Both the position numbers and the translations under genes were made by a program. A stretch of DNA of 64,000 nucleotides from Pelotalea chapellei. GTDB taxonomy: Bacteria > Desulfobacterota > Desulfuromonadia > Geobacterales > Pseudopelobacteraceae. Below the pieces are notes generated by a model that searched no databases, was not told the DNA's origin, and was given only the letters and a program-made list of their open reading frames with translations. The DNA is taken from contig NZ_JAHDYS010000009.1 of assembly GCF_018531195.1 (NCBI RefSeq), forward strand, positions 62,001 through 126,000. Direction: 5' to 3'. Below, piece by piece: positions 46,622-55,034 of the stretch (positions within the stretch are counted from its first letter, which is position 1; the number at the start of each line of letters is the position of its first letter).

Positions 46622-47524
46622 ATGGCTGAAAAAATACTTGCATTCAAGGTTGATGTGGACACGTATGCCGGTACGCGTGATGGAGTCCCGCGCCTTTTGG
46701 AGGACATGGCCCGTTTCGGTATAAAGGCTACTTTCTACTTTTCCCTTGGACCGGATAATACCGGCAAGGCGATCCGCCGTATCTTCACCTGCAAAGGGTT
46801 TTTAAAGAAGCTGATCAGCAATAATTCTTCCAGAAAGTATAATCTGAAAACGATGCTCTATGGTACTCTCCTGCCGGCGCCGATGATTGCTGAAGCCTTT
46901 CCCGATGTATTATGCGAGGCTAAACGCCTGGGGCACGAAATGGGAATCCACTGCTGGGACCATGTGAAATGGCACGACTACCTCCCCTGGCTTCCCAAAC
47001 ACCTGACCGCCCTTGAATTGGGCAGGGCTTTCGGGTTGTTCGAAGAAATTGTTGGGCACTGGGCCACTACCTGCGCTGCGCCTGGCTGGATGGTCTCTCC
47101 CGATTCACTGGAAGTACAGGATGTCTTGCGATTGGACTATTGCAGCGATGGTCGTGGGACCCATCCCTTCTATCCGGTTATGGCAGGTCGCCGCTTCCGT
47201 ACTCTGCAGATTCCAACCACTCTGCCGACCGCTGATGAGCTGCTTGGTGCAAACGGTATCGCCCCCGAAAATCTTGATGACTACTATATGGATAACTTGA
47301 AAGAGGGCATCAATGTCATGACTATTCAGGCCGAGTTGGAGGGGGGCAGGATGCGACCTTACTTTGTGCGGATGCTGGAACGGGTTGCTTCTGCCGGCAT
47401 CCGTTGCATTACGTTGGGAAAGGTGGCGGAAAATGTAATGGACGCGCCAGCTTGTGAGTTGTTCCTGGGGGAATTCCCAGGAAGAGTTGGAAAGGTTGCC
47501 ATTCAGGGGGCTGAGGTTTCATGA
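46622..47524 (+). CDS. ArnD-like polysaccharide deacetylase (deformylase)
   Basis: 300 residues. The NodB-type fold begins AFKVDVDTYAGTRDGVPRLLEDMARFGIKATFYFSLGPDN, with the metal-binding residues in VDVDTY and GIHCWDHVKWHD. Family members in the Arn pathway deformylate 4-formamido-arabinose on undecaprenyl phosphate. No other arn gene is in the window, so it may act on another formyl- or acetyl-sugar. Its stop overlaps the start of the next gene by 4 nt. A GGGACGTG site before the ATG is a weak ribosome-binding site. Confidence 0.8.
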   Translation: MAEKILAFKVDVDTYAGTRDGVPRLLEDMARFGIKATFYFSLGPDNTGKAIRRIFTCKGFLKKLISNNSSRKYNLKTMLYGTLLPAPMIAEAFPDVLCEAKRLGHEMGIHCWDHVKWHDYLPWLPKHLTALELGRAFGLFEEIVGHWATTCAAPGWMVSPDSLEVQDVLRLDYCSDGRGTHPFYPVMAGRRFRTLQIPTTLPTADELLGANGIAPENLDDYYMDNLKEGINVMTIQAELEGGRMRPYFVRMLERVASAGIRCITLGKVAENVMDAPACELFLGEFPGRVGKVAIQGAEVS

Positions 47525-47763
47525 TCTGTCGCTATTTTAAAGTCAACCATCGTGACATGGTTTATCTCAAATTCATCCTGGAAGCCTATGAAGGGATGAA
47601 TGTAATGAGTACTGTTGATAATAAAGTCGGCATCATTCGCATCGCGATCATGCCAGGTTTTGTAAAAGACATGGACGCACTTCTGGCAGATTTGGGAAGT
47701 CAGGTGACGATGGAGCCGGTTGAGTGGGATGACAGGGACTCTCCCTTTGCTGATAGGGAATAG
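47521..47763 (+). CDS. DUF4911 family small protein
   Basis: 80 residues, starting ATG at 47521 overlapping the stop of the ArnD-like gene (ATGA). The motif VYLKFILEAYEGMNVMSTVDNKVGIIRIAIMPGF is that of the DUF4911 family. No catalytic residues or membrane segments are evident. Co-translation suggests it works with the deacetylase or a shared pathway. The function is unknown. Confidence 0.75.
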   Translation: MICRYFKVNHRDMVYLKFILEAYEGMNVMSTVDNKVGIIRIAIMPGFVKDMDALLADLGSQVTMEPVEWDDRDSPFADRE

Positions 47764-47801
47764 ATATTGTAAAAGAATCCAGCCAGCAGCAACTGGCTCT
47801 C

Positions 47802-49499
47802 TTATGCAACAATGATCCGCAACCCATCTCCGGCGACGGATGCATACACAAATGTAACCGCCGCTGGTCCTTCCTGCCATTTATCCCCACGATAATCCTT
47901 CAGAAAACTGAAAGTGAAAATCTTGATTCGGCTACCTTCCGGCAGCTCCAGTCCATCGGGCAACTCACGGCGACTGGGCCAGGCACACTCCTGACGGTCG
48001 CCAATGAAGGCAGGCAGCTTTCCCTGCAGGGGCATTTCACTGCAGCAGTAGTCGAAAAAGAGCGCGTCATGCAGCTGATGACGTTCTGCTTCGGACAGCA
48101 ACGGATCTGCCAGGTGTGCAAACAGCTCATATATCCGGCGGGTATTGCGGCCGGAGAGATTTTCACCGGCGCTCCTGCGTGAGATGGTGTCGAGGAATTC
48201 GCTAAGGCTCATACGCTGCTGCATGAAGTGCAGCGCGTGTTTGAATCCTCCGTGATTATGAAACAGGTCCAGCAGTCGGCCAATTGTCACGATACGGCAG
48301 ATGTCATCGAAAGAGAGCCAAGGCGTGCCAAGGATGGTGTAGGGAGGGGAGTCGGAGTAGCGGTAGCCTTCGCGTCGGGCAATTTCCCGCATGGGTGATC
48401 CCTTGAGGACCTTGAGTGGTTCGATCTGAATGACGTGGGGGTTCAGGTCGGCAACCACTTGCAGAGAAGCAAGCAATCCGTTGTAATCTTCGCCGGGCAG
48501 GCCGGCAACGAGATCCAGATGCAGCTCCACCTCTGTTTCATTTCGAAGGCGTTTGACATTGTCGCAGATGCGGACCAGATCAGCTTTGCGGGCTACGCTC
48601 TGAAGTGTGCCCGGGGAGGTGGACTGCACACCGATCTCAAAGCGAAAAGTGTCAGGCGGGACCCGGCGCAACAGTTCCAGATTGTCACCAGTCAGCAGGT
48701 CAGCAGCAATCTCGAAATGGAAGTGGCTGCCCTGGTTGTGCTCGAGAATGAACTCCCAGATTTGATCGGCTCGCCTGGCATCGTAGTTGAATGTTCGATC
48801 AACCAGTTTTATTTGGGCAATATTCCGATCCATCAGGAAAAGCAGGTCGGATTCTATGCGCTGGGGCGAGAAGGAGCGTACCGTTCCTTCTACTGAGGAG
48901 AGGCAAAAGGCACAGGAGAACGGGCATCCGCGGGAGGTTTCATAGTAGATAAGCGGCTTGCTCAACTCCACGAGTCCGGCCTTGAAGGGAGATGGAATGC
49001 TGTCCAGTTCCACAGTGGCCGTGCTGAGCGGACCGCTGACAATGTCGCCATCCTCCCGCGAAAACAGATTCTCTATCTCTTTGGTACTTTCTGGAGGAGC
49101 AATGTGCCGAGCAAGCACCGTTTCCAGCAATTTTCTGAAAACCTTTTCTCCCTCTCCTTTGACCACGAAATCCACTGCCGAATTGTCATGCATCAGCTCA
49201 AAGACATTGAAGGAAGCTTCAGGGCCGCCGAGAATAATGATGGTGTCAGCAGCAATTTTTTTAATGTCTGAAATAAGCTGCAGAGTCGGCTCGATATTCC
49301 AGATATAGCAGGAGAAGCCGATTATATCGGCCCGTTCCGCTATTATCTGCCGCAAAATCTGTTCACGAGGTTCATTGACAGTCCATTCGCGTATCACGGT
49401 TTCTATCCCGGAAAGGTCGCGACAACAGGTAGCAAGGCAGGGAAGTGCCAGCGAGGCATGGGAATATTTGGCATGCAGAGTAGTGAGAAGTAGTTTCAT
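47802..49499 (-). CDS. B12-binding-domain radical SAM protein (DUF4080)
   Basis: 565 residues from the ATG at 49499 (MKLLLTTLHAKYSHASLALP, the family start), directly after the TGA of the CapA gene. The cobalamin-binding-like domain covers 1-130 (with GGPEASFNVFELM). The radical SAM cysteines are in RGCPFSCAFCLSS (C-x3-C-x2-C). The C-terminal DUF4080 region follows. Its reaction is unknown. The longer in-frame start at 49526 would overlap the CapA gene by 26 nt. It is convergent with the DUF4911 gene, with a 38-nt gap. Confidence 0.88.
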   Translation of the reverse strand: MKLLLTTLHAKYSHASLALPCLATCCRDLSGIETVIREWTVNEPREQILRQIIAERADIIGFSCYIWNIEPTLQLISDIKKIAADTIIILGGPEASFNVFELMHDNSAVDFVVKGEGEKVFRKLLETVLARHIAPPESTKEIENLFSREDGDIVSGPLSTATVELDSIPSPFKAGLVELSKPLIYYETSRGCPFSCAFCLSSVEGTVRSFSPQRIESDLLFLMDRNIAQIKLVDRTFNYDARRADQIWEFILEHNQGSHFHFEIAADLLTGDNLELLRRVPPDTFRFEIGVQSTSPGTLQSVARKADLVRICDNVKRLRNETEVELHLDLVAGLPGEDYNGLLASLQVVADLNPHVIQIEPLKVLKGSPMREIARREGYRYSDSPPYTILGTPWLSFDDICRIVTIGRLLDLFHNHGGFKHALHFMQQRMSLSEFLDTISRRSAGENLSGRNTRRIYELFAHLADPLLSEAERHQLHDALFFDYCCSEMPLQGKLPAFIGDRQECAWPSRRELPDGLELPEGSRIKIFTFSFLKDYRGDKWQEGPAAVTFVYASVAGDGLRIIVA

Positions 49500-49500
49500 G

Positions 49501-50523
49501 TCAGAAGGGGAGAACGTACCGGCCATTCCGGTTCTGGATCTCCGTATTGAATGGTGCCGAGAGAAGGTTCAGTTTGTCGATGACAGCAGCGGCTTTATTT
49601 TCGGTCAAAACCCGGGGCTGAAAGCGAACTCTGCTGGCTAGCACATCCAGCGGCAAAATTTCAGCTTCACGGGATGTTTCGTTGAAGCGGAGGCGTAGAA
49701 GTGCGCCGAAATCGGCTGTTGTGCTGGTGCTGGCAAAGGCAAAATTTCCCAGGCTGTAGAAAATGATACCTTTCTTATAGCGCTCCATTCCTTGCAATAC
49801 ATGGGGGTGATGCCCAATAACCGCGTCTGCACCGGCGTCGATGGCTTTATGGGCGGCCGTGCGCTGGTAGGGACTTGCCGCAGTGCTTCCTTCGGCGCCC
49901 CAATGAAAGGAGACGACCACATAATCAGCTTCGCGACGTGCTCGAGCAATGTCTTCAGTGTAGACCTTTTCCCATCCGGGGGTTGTGCCGGGGCGACTGC
50001 TGCCTGCATAGAACTCAATCGGTTGGGTCAATGAATATCCAAGAAAAGCAATTTTCTTGTTTTTAACAGTATAGACCGCCCGTTTGCGCGCTTCGCCGAG
50101 GTTTTCTCCTGCACCGATCCAGGCGACACCTGCCGATTCGAGGTGTTGCAAGGTTTCGCTTAGCGCATCACCACCGAAATCCATACTGTGATTATTCGCA
50201 AGGGTGACCAGATTGAAGCCGGCTGTACGTAATGCCTTGGCTACCGCCGGTTCTGCGCGGAAACGAAACTTCTTCTGTGTGAATTCCTGACCTCTACGGG
50301 AGATGGGTGATTCGAGATTAGCCAGGTTGATATCACCCTGGGCCAGTTCGGCCGAAGTGGCGGCAAAGGGAAAATCGTATCCTTTTTTTCTGATCTCCGC
50401 TGTCCAGCGGCCGGCCAGCATGATGTCACCAACAGCATTGATAACGATCTCTTCCGCTGCTGCAGGCAATTGCAGAACAAGAATGATGATGTATGTAGCT
50501 ATGGGGAGCGCACGAAGCTTCAT
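49501..50523 (-). CDS. CapA family metallophosphatase-like protein
   Basis: 340 residues with an N-terminal signal peptide (cleavage likely near AAA, residue 23). The PGA-cap/CapA domain shows NAVGDIMLAG at the start, DINLANLESPIS, LVTLANNHSMDFG, and IGHHPHVLQGMERYKKGIIFYSLGNFAF, typical metallophosphoesterase-like motifs. In Bacillus, CapA is tied to poly-gamma-glutamate synthesis; here no CapB/C gene is near, so it is a general periplasmic hydrolase of unknown substrate. It is the upstream partner of the radical SAM gene. Confidence 0.88.
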   Translation of the reverse strand: MKLRALPIATYIIILVLQLPAAAEEIVINAVGDIMLAGRWTAEIRKKGYDFPFAATSAELAQGDINLANLESPISRRGQEFTQKKFRFRAEPAVAKALRTAGFNLVTLANNHSMDFGGDALSETLQHLESAGVAWIGAGENLGEARKRAVYTVKNKKIAFLGYSLTQPIEFYAGSSRPGTTPGWEKVYTEDIARARREADYVVVSFHWGAEGSTAASPYQRTAAHKAIDAGADAVIGHHPHVLQGMERYKKGIIFYSLGNFAFASTSTTADFGALLRLRFNETSREAEILPLDVLASRVRFQPRVLTENKAAAVIDKLNLLSAPFNTEIQNRNGRYVLPF

Positions 50524-50603
50524 GGGTTCTTTTGATTTGACGAAAAGGCGTTGGTAATGCTAATAAATACACTCTTAACCATCAAAAATAAAGGTGTTTT
50601 CAG

Positions 50604-51872
50604 ATGCTTGACATGAAATTTATCCGTGAAAACCTGGAAGAGGCCGAGCGTCGGCTGCGTACCCGCGGTGGTGAGGCTTACCTTGAAGGATTCCGCCATC
50701 TGGATGAAAAACGCCGTGCTCTGCTCCGCGATAGTGAGTCGTTGAAGGCGATGCGAAATGCCGCCTCCGAGGAAATTGCCCGCATCAAGGACAAGAGCCA
50801 GGCTCAGGACAAAATTCTCGAAATGCGTGAAGTGTCCCAGAAGATCAAGGCAATGGACGAGGAACTCAAGCTGGTGGATGATGAGCTTCAGATGTTCATG
50901 CTGACGGTTCCTAATCTGCCTGCAGCCGCAACACCGGTGGGGGCATCCGAGGATGACAATGTTATCGTTCGCAGTTGGGGGGATCCGCGGCAGCTCAGTT
51001 TTTCCGCCAAGCCGCACTGGGAGATAGGTGAATCTCTCGGTATTCTGGATTTTGAGAGGGGTGCCAAACTGACGGGCGCCCGTTTTACCCTCTATCGTGG
51101 TGCAGGTGCGCGGCTTGAGCGGGCCTTGATCAGTTTCATGCTTGACCTCCATACTGAGCAGCATGGCTACCAGGAAGTTTTGCCCCCTTTTCTCGTCAAC
51201 CGGGAGAGCATGATCGGAACCGGCCAGCTGCCCAAGTTTGCCGACGACCTCTTCACGCTGAGAGATCCTGAATTTTACCTGATTCCGACTGCTGAGGTGC
51301 CGGTTACCAATATCCACCGCGGCGAGATCCTCAGAAAAAGCGATCTTCCCATCTGCTATGCAGCCCATACCCCCTGTTTTAGGCGTGAAGCCGGCTCATA
51401 TGGAAAAGACACCAGGGGCTTGATTCGCCAGCATCAGTTCAACAAGGTGGAACTGGTCAAATTTACCCATCCTTCGGAATCCGATGCAGAGTTGGAAAAG
51501 CTCACCGCTAATGCTGCAAAAGTATTGGAACTGCTGGAGCTTCCCTACCGCGTCATGGCGCTGTGTAGTGGTGATATCGGCTTTTCCGCAGCCAAAACCT
51601 ATGATCTCGAGGTTTGGCTGCCGGGGCAGAGCTGCTATCGTGAAATCTCTTCATGCAGTACCTTTGGCGATTTCCAGGCTCGTCGTGCCGGTATCCGTTT
51701 CAGGGAAGATGAGAAATCCAAGCCGGAATTCGTCCATACCCTCAATGGTTCCGGGTTGGCGGTTGGACGCACCCTTGTAGCTATTCTTGAAAACTACCAG
51801 CAGGAAGATGGTTCGGTGCTTATTCCGGAAGTCTTAAGGCCCTATATGGGCGGGCTGGAACGGATTGCCTGA
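50604..51872 (+). CDS. serS: seryl-tRNA synthetase
   Basis: 422 residues. The N-terminal coiled-coil arm (about 30-110, binding the tRNA long variable arm) and the class II core are present: [48 protein letters not shown], and the C-terminal motif 3 [21 protein letters not shown]. It charges tRNA-Ser (and tRNA-Sec, which fits with selB). It is next to a tRNA-Ser gene, 63 nt downstream. Confidence 0.98.
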   Translation: MLDMKFIRENLEEAERRLRTRGGEAYLEGFRHLDEKRRALLRDSESLKAMRNAASEEIARIKDKSQAQDKILEMREVSQKIKAMDEELKLVDDELQMFMLTVPNLPAAATPVGASEDDNVIVRSWGDPRQLSFSAKPHWEIGESLGILDFERGAKLTGARFTLYRGAGARLERALISFMLDLHTEQHGYQEVLPPFLVNRESMIGTGQLPKFADDLFTLRDPEFYLIPTAEVPVTNIHRGEILRKSDLPICYAAHTPCFRREAGSYGKDTRGLIRQHQFNKVELVKFTHPSESDAELEKLTANAAKVLELLELPYRVMALCSGDIGFSAAKTYDLEVWLPGQSCYREISSCSTFGDFQARRAGIRFREDEKSKPEFVHTLNGSGLAVGRTLVAILENYQQEDGSVLIPEVLRPYMGGLERIA

Positions 51873-51891
51873 TAGGGACTGCTGTTAATCT

Positions 51892-51920
51892 TTGAATTTT
51901 TAAAATTACTGTGCTATATA
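51892..51920 (+). promoter_or_regulatory. predicted promoter of tRNA-Ser
   Basis: -35 TTGAAT (51892-51897), 17-nt spacer, -10 TATATA (51915-51920), so the start point would be about 9 nt before the tRNA. Confidence 0.6.
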
Positions 51921-51935
51921 TTAAAACTCAAATCT

Positions 51936-52023
51936 GGAAGGGTGGCCGAGTGGTTTAAGGCAGCGGTCTTGAAAACCGCCGAGTGTAACAGCTCCGTGAG
52001 TTCGAATCTCACCTCTTCCGCCA
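51936..52023 (+). tRNA. tRNA-Ser (anticodon TGA)
   Basis: 88 nt with an encoded CCA. The acceptor arms GGAAGGG (51936-51942) and CTCTTCC (52013-52019) pair with one wobble. The D-loop (GAGTGGTTTAAGGC), an anticodon loop CTTGAAA with TGA, the long class II variable arm typical of tRNA-Ser, and a T-loop TTCGAATC are visible. It is directly downstream of serS and followed by a terminator. Confidence 0.95.
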
Positions 52024-52031
52024 GATATTGC

Positions 52032-52070
52032 CAAGGGGGCAGCCACACCGGTTGCCCCCTTGTTTTTTAT
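52032..52070 (+). terminator. rho-independent terminator after tRNA-Ser
   Basis: A 10-bp stem CAAGGGGGCA/TGCCCCCTTG and a run of T (TTTTTTATT) lie 8 nt after the tRNA. Confidence 0.88.
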
Positions 52071-52097
52071 TAGATGGTCGCTACGGGAGGAATAATG

Positions 52098-52313
52098 ATG
52101 GAGTTTGAAATAACGACCGAATACATTAAATTGGACAGCCTGCTCAAGGCGGTTAATGTCGTCGGTTCCGGCGGCGAAGCTAAAATTGTCATTGCAGATG
52201 GTCTTGTACGGGTTAATGGTGAGGTGGAGTTGCGTCGAGGCCGCAAGTTGTATCCGGGCGATACTGCATCCGTGGGTGGATATGAATTCAGGGTTGAACG
52301 GATAGACTTATAA
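52098..52313 (+). CDS. S4 RNA-binding domain protein (YbcJ/YaaA-like)
   Basis: 71 residues from ATG at 52098 (GGGAGG 7 nt upstream; ATG at 52095 is adjacent and equally in frame). A compact S4 domain: YIKLDSLLKAVNVVGSGGEAKIVI, followed by LVRVNGEVELRRGRKLYPGDTASVGGYEF. It resembles YbcJ (E. coli) and YaaA (near dnaN in Bacillus). It probably binds structured RNA. It lies alone between the terminator and hemE. Confidence 0.88.
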   Translation: MEFEITTEYIKLDSLLKAVNVVGSGGEAKIVIADGLVRVNGEVELRRGRKLYPGDTASVGGYEFRVERIDL

Positions 52314-52363
52314 CAGAGGGCCTGGCAGTCTGGTGTAGTGAGCTGTGCCACGCCTCAAATGCA

Positions 52364-52393
52364 TTGACTTTTTCGGCCGTATGGAACTACAAT
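52364..52393 (+). promoter_or_regulatory. predicted promoter of hemE
   Basis: -35 TTGACT (52364-52369), 18-nt spacer, -10 TACAAT (52388-52393), about 86 nt before the hemE start. Confidence 0.6.
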
Positions 52394-52478
52394 TTCAATC
52401 TTTTTTGTTAAATCATATTTCACACGGAACGCCACGCCGATGTTTTCTGGCACTGCGCACCGCATTCAGGAGACCGAC

Positions 52479-53501
52479 ATGAACACACGCTTTTTAGATG
52501 CCTGCTGGGGAAAACCTGTTGACCGCACGCCAGTGTGGCTGATGCGCCAGGCGGGTCGCTATCTGCCTGAATACATGGCTGTACGCTCCAAGTGTACTTT
52601 TCTGGAATTATGCAAAACACCTGAACTAGCCGCCGAAGTTACCCTCCAGCCCGTGGATATTCTGGGTGTTGACGCAGCCATTCTTTTCTCCGATATCCTT
52701 ACTCCGGTTGAACCGATGGGAATGAAACTGGATTTTGTGCCTGGTCCGGTTTTTGAAAGTCCCATTCGTACCATGGCGGATGTTGAAAAACTGCGTATCC
52801 CCCAGATGGAACAGGATGTACCTTACGTGCTGGAAACCCTCAAAATTCTCAGGCGGGAATTGGCCACCAAGGTCCCTTTGATCGGTTTTGGTGGAGCACC
52901 TTTCACCCTTGCCTGCTACATGGTTGAAGGAAAGGGGTCCAAGGATTTTGCCCAGATCAAGCGCATGATGTATGCTGCACCTGAGGTTTATGCAGCCCTG
53001 ATGGAAAAAATCACGATGATGAGCATGGAGTACCTGAATGCCCAGATCAAGGCGGGTGCCCAGTGTATCCAGATCTTTGATACCTGGGGCGGCATTCTTT
53101 CCCCCGCCGATTACGAGCGCTATGTGCTTCCCTATACTACCAAGCTGATCAATGGTCTTAACCGGGTGGAAACTCCGGTGATACATTTCGTCAAAGGCGC
53201 CGGTACCATGCTGGACACAGTCAAAAAGGCGGGCGGAGACGTTATGGGTCTGGATTGGCATGTCAACCTGGGCTCGGCGCGCGATATTCTTAACGCAGAG
53301 ATGGCGGTTCAGGGTAACCTTGATCCCACCGTACTGTATGCCTCCAGAGAAATCATTGAGCGAGAGGTCCAGCGCATTCTGGATGAGAATGCAGGGCGCC
53401 CTGGGCTTATCTTTAATCTTGGACATGGCATTCTGCCGACTGTACCGCCCGAAAACGCAAAATTCATGGTCGAATGTGTGCACCGGCTTTCACAAAAATA
53501 A
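52479..53501 (+). CDS. hemE: uroporphyrinogen decarboxylase
   Basis: 340 residues from the ATG at 52479 (AGGAGACC upstream); the longer frame from 52440 is not supported. Active-site segments PVWLMRQAGRYLPEY, the conserved aspartate region in AILFSDILTP, and IQIFDTWGGILSP are present. It converts uroporphyrinogen III to coproporphyrinogen III in haem synthesis. It opens a run of same-strand genes with tight spacing (VOC, cupin, SH3-like, aminotransferase). Confidence 0.96.
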   Translation: MNTRFLDACWGKPVDRTPVWLMRQAGRYLPEYMAVRSKCTFLELCKTPELAAEVTLQPVDILGVDAAILFSDILTPVEPMGMKLDFVPGPVFESPIRTMADVEKLRIPQMEQDVPYVLETLKILRRELATKVPLIGFGGAPFTLACYMVEGKGSKDFAQIKRMMYAAPEVYAALMEKITMMSMEYLNAQIKAGAQCIQIFDTWGGILSPADYERYVLPYTTKLINGLNRVETPVIHFVKGAGTMLDTVKKAGGDVMGLDWHVNLGSARDILNAEMAVQGNLDPTVLYASREIIEREVQRILDENAGRPGLIFNLGHGILPTVPPENAKFMVECVHRLSQK

Positions 53502-53528
53502 AGGCCAAAGCTGCGCCCAAGGAGCTCC

Positions 53529-53882
53529 ATGTTGATTTCAATGAAAAATATCGTCATCTTTGTCACTGATCTGGCCAAGGCGAAAACTTTCTATGCCGAC
53601 TTGCTCGGTCTGCCGGTCGCTGGCCAGACGGAGATGTTAATAGAATTTCTTCCCGGTGCCTCGACAACTCTGGGGGTAGCCCTGGCGCTGCAGGATGAAG
53701 CGCGCAAGCTGGTAGGCCGACATACAGGGATTACTCTCAAGGTGGATAAGATCGAGGAACTGTGCAATGTTCTTAAGGCTGGAAGGGTTCAGTTCGTGGA
53801 ACAGCTTGAGTCAAGTCCCTGGGGCAAGATGGCAGTGATAGCAGATTCCGATGGTAATCAGATTGCTCTGGTAGACAGGTAA
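53529..53882 (+). CDS. VOC family (glyoxalase-like) protein
   Basis: 117 residues, start ATG with AAGGAG at the correct distance. Two beta-alpha-beta-beta-beta modules fold as in glyoxalase I: MKNIVIFVTDLAKAKTFYADLLGLPVAG and the C-terminal FVEQLESSPWGKMAVIADSDGNQIALVDR. Metal-binding residues are not clearly identifiable. Its TAA overlaps the ATG of the next gene (TAATG), so the two are probably translated together. The substrate is unknown. Confidence 0.85.
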   Translation: MLISMKNIVIFVTDLAKAKTFYADLLGLPVAGQTEMLIEFLPGASTTLGVALALQDEARKLVGRHTGITLKVDKIEELCNVLKAGRVQFVEQLESSPWGKMAVIADSDGNQIALVDR

Positions 53883-54349
53883 TGAAGGTCGTCACCGGCG
53901 ACCTTCTGCAGCAGGTTACCAGTGAGGCGCGGGTATCGCCACGTCTGCGCATGAACCACAACATTCACCCCTCCGACGAATCCCGCTGCCATCGCTTGCT
54001 GAACGCAATCGAGCCTGACTCCTACATCCGCCCCCACCGGCATCTGGACCCCGAAAAAGATGAAGCTTTTATCATCATGAAAGGTCGCTTGGGTGTCATT
54101 ATGTTTGCTGATGATGGCGGTTTGACCGAATTGGTTGAACTTTCTCGCGACAGTGGCAACCTGGCAGCCGATATCCCCAGCGGAAACTACCACACCGCAG
54201 TTAGTCTGGAGCCTGGCACTGTTTTTTACGAAGTCAAGGCAGGTCCCTATCTGCCGTTACTGGATGAGGAAAAAGCTTTCTGGGCCCCAGCTGATGATGA
54301 AACTTCCGTGCAGCTCTATCTGGAAAAACTCCGTGGATTGTTTGGCTAA
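53882..54349 (+). CDS. WbuC-like cupin metalloprotein
   Basis: 155 residues. The cupin metal-binding motif is PHRHLDPEKDEAFIIMKGRLG; the N-terminal segment has MNHNIHPSDESRCHRLLNAIEP. The family (WbuC) is often found in O-antigen loci but no such gene is near. The start overlaps the VOC gene by one base. A metal (Fe or Ni type) and a small sugar-nucleotide or keto-acid ligand are likely. Confidence 0.8.
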   Translation: MKVVTGDLLQQVTSEARVSPRLRMNHNIHPSDESRCHRLLNAIEPDSYIRPHRHLDPEKDEAFIIMKGRLGVIMFADDGGLTELVELSRDSGNLAADIPSGNYHTAVSLEPGTVFYEVKAGPYLPLLDEEKAFWAPADDETSVQLYLEKLRGLFG

Positions 54350-54355
54350 GCGGGT

Positions 54356-54994
54356 ATGTTGAGGGCGTGTCAGATTAGAAACCGGTATGTCGGCTTCATT
54401 TGTGGAATACTGATATTGTTCATGGTGGTCTTCCCGTCTGTACTTCCGGCATCTCCTCCTGTTGCGGCTATTCCTAAGATGCGTCCATACACCGGTATCG
54501 GCGTTTTGCAGCTGTCAATTGCTTCTGAAGGGTCAGAGCCGTTGTACCTGTATGAAGAGCCGGCTCTTTCCCGCATAGGACAACTCAATATCTCCAAGCC
54601 CCCTTCCCAGGAATGGATCTTTGGCTCAAACAGCCATACCGTGCCCTTCATTGTGATGGCTCGCAAGGAAAAGTGGCTGCAGGTTACCTACGACGATGCC
54701 GGCCGTGAGGCATGGCTTTCCCCGGGAAGCAGAGGTAAATTTCTTCCCTGGAGTCTCTACTTTAAAGGACAATTCATACATTCCTTGCCGGGATTGCAGA
54801 AGCGGTTCTATCAGCTTTGCAAGCAGCCTGGAACTGAAATCATGACAAGTGTCACTCCCCGGCAGATCTTCAAAGTACTCAGGGTTGAGGGAGACTGGCT
54901 GATGGTGATGGCTGACCAGAAGAACCTCGGCTGGCTGCGCTGGCGGGATGAGGATGGCAGGCTTCTGGTCGGTTTGGAAAAAGCATCCCGATAA
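54356..54994 (+). CDS. SH3-like-domain secreted protein of unknown function
   Basis: 212 residues. The N-terminus is a signal peptide/anchor (about residues 12-32). The rest has two SH3_3-like repeats: FIVMARKEKWLQVTYDDAGREAWLSPG and FKVLRVEGDWLMVMADQKNLGWLRW. Such domains bind peptidoglycan or peptides in the periplasm. The ATG is 6 nt after the cupin stop. It is the fourth of five closely spaced genes from hemE. Confidence 0.7.
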   Translation: MLRACQIRNRYVGFICGILILFMVVFPSVLPASPPVAAIPKMRPYTGIGVLQLSIASEGSEPLYLYEEPALSRIGQLNISKPPSQEWIFGSNSHTVPFIVMARKEKWLQVTYDDAGREAWLSPGSRGKFLPWSLYFKGQFIHSLPGLQKRFYQLCKQPGTEIMTSVTPRQIFKVLRVEGDWLMVMADQKNLGWLRWRDEDGRLLVGLEKASR

Positions 54995-55034
54995 GATGTT
55001 TAAGGTATCCATACAATAGAATGAGGTGCAGGCA

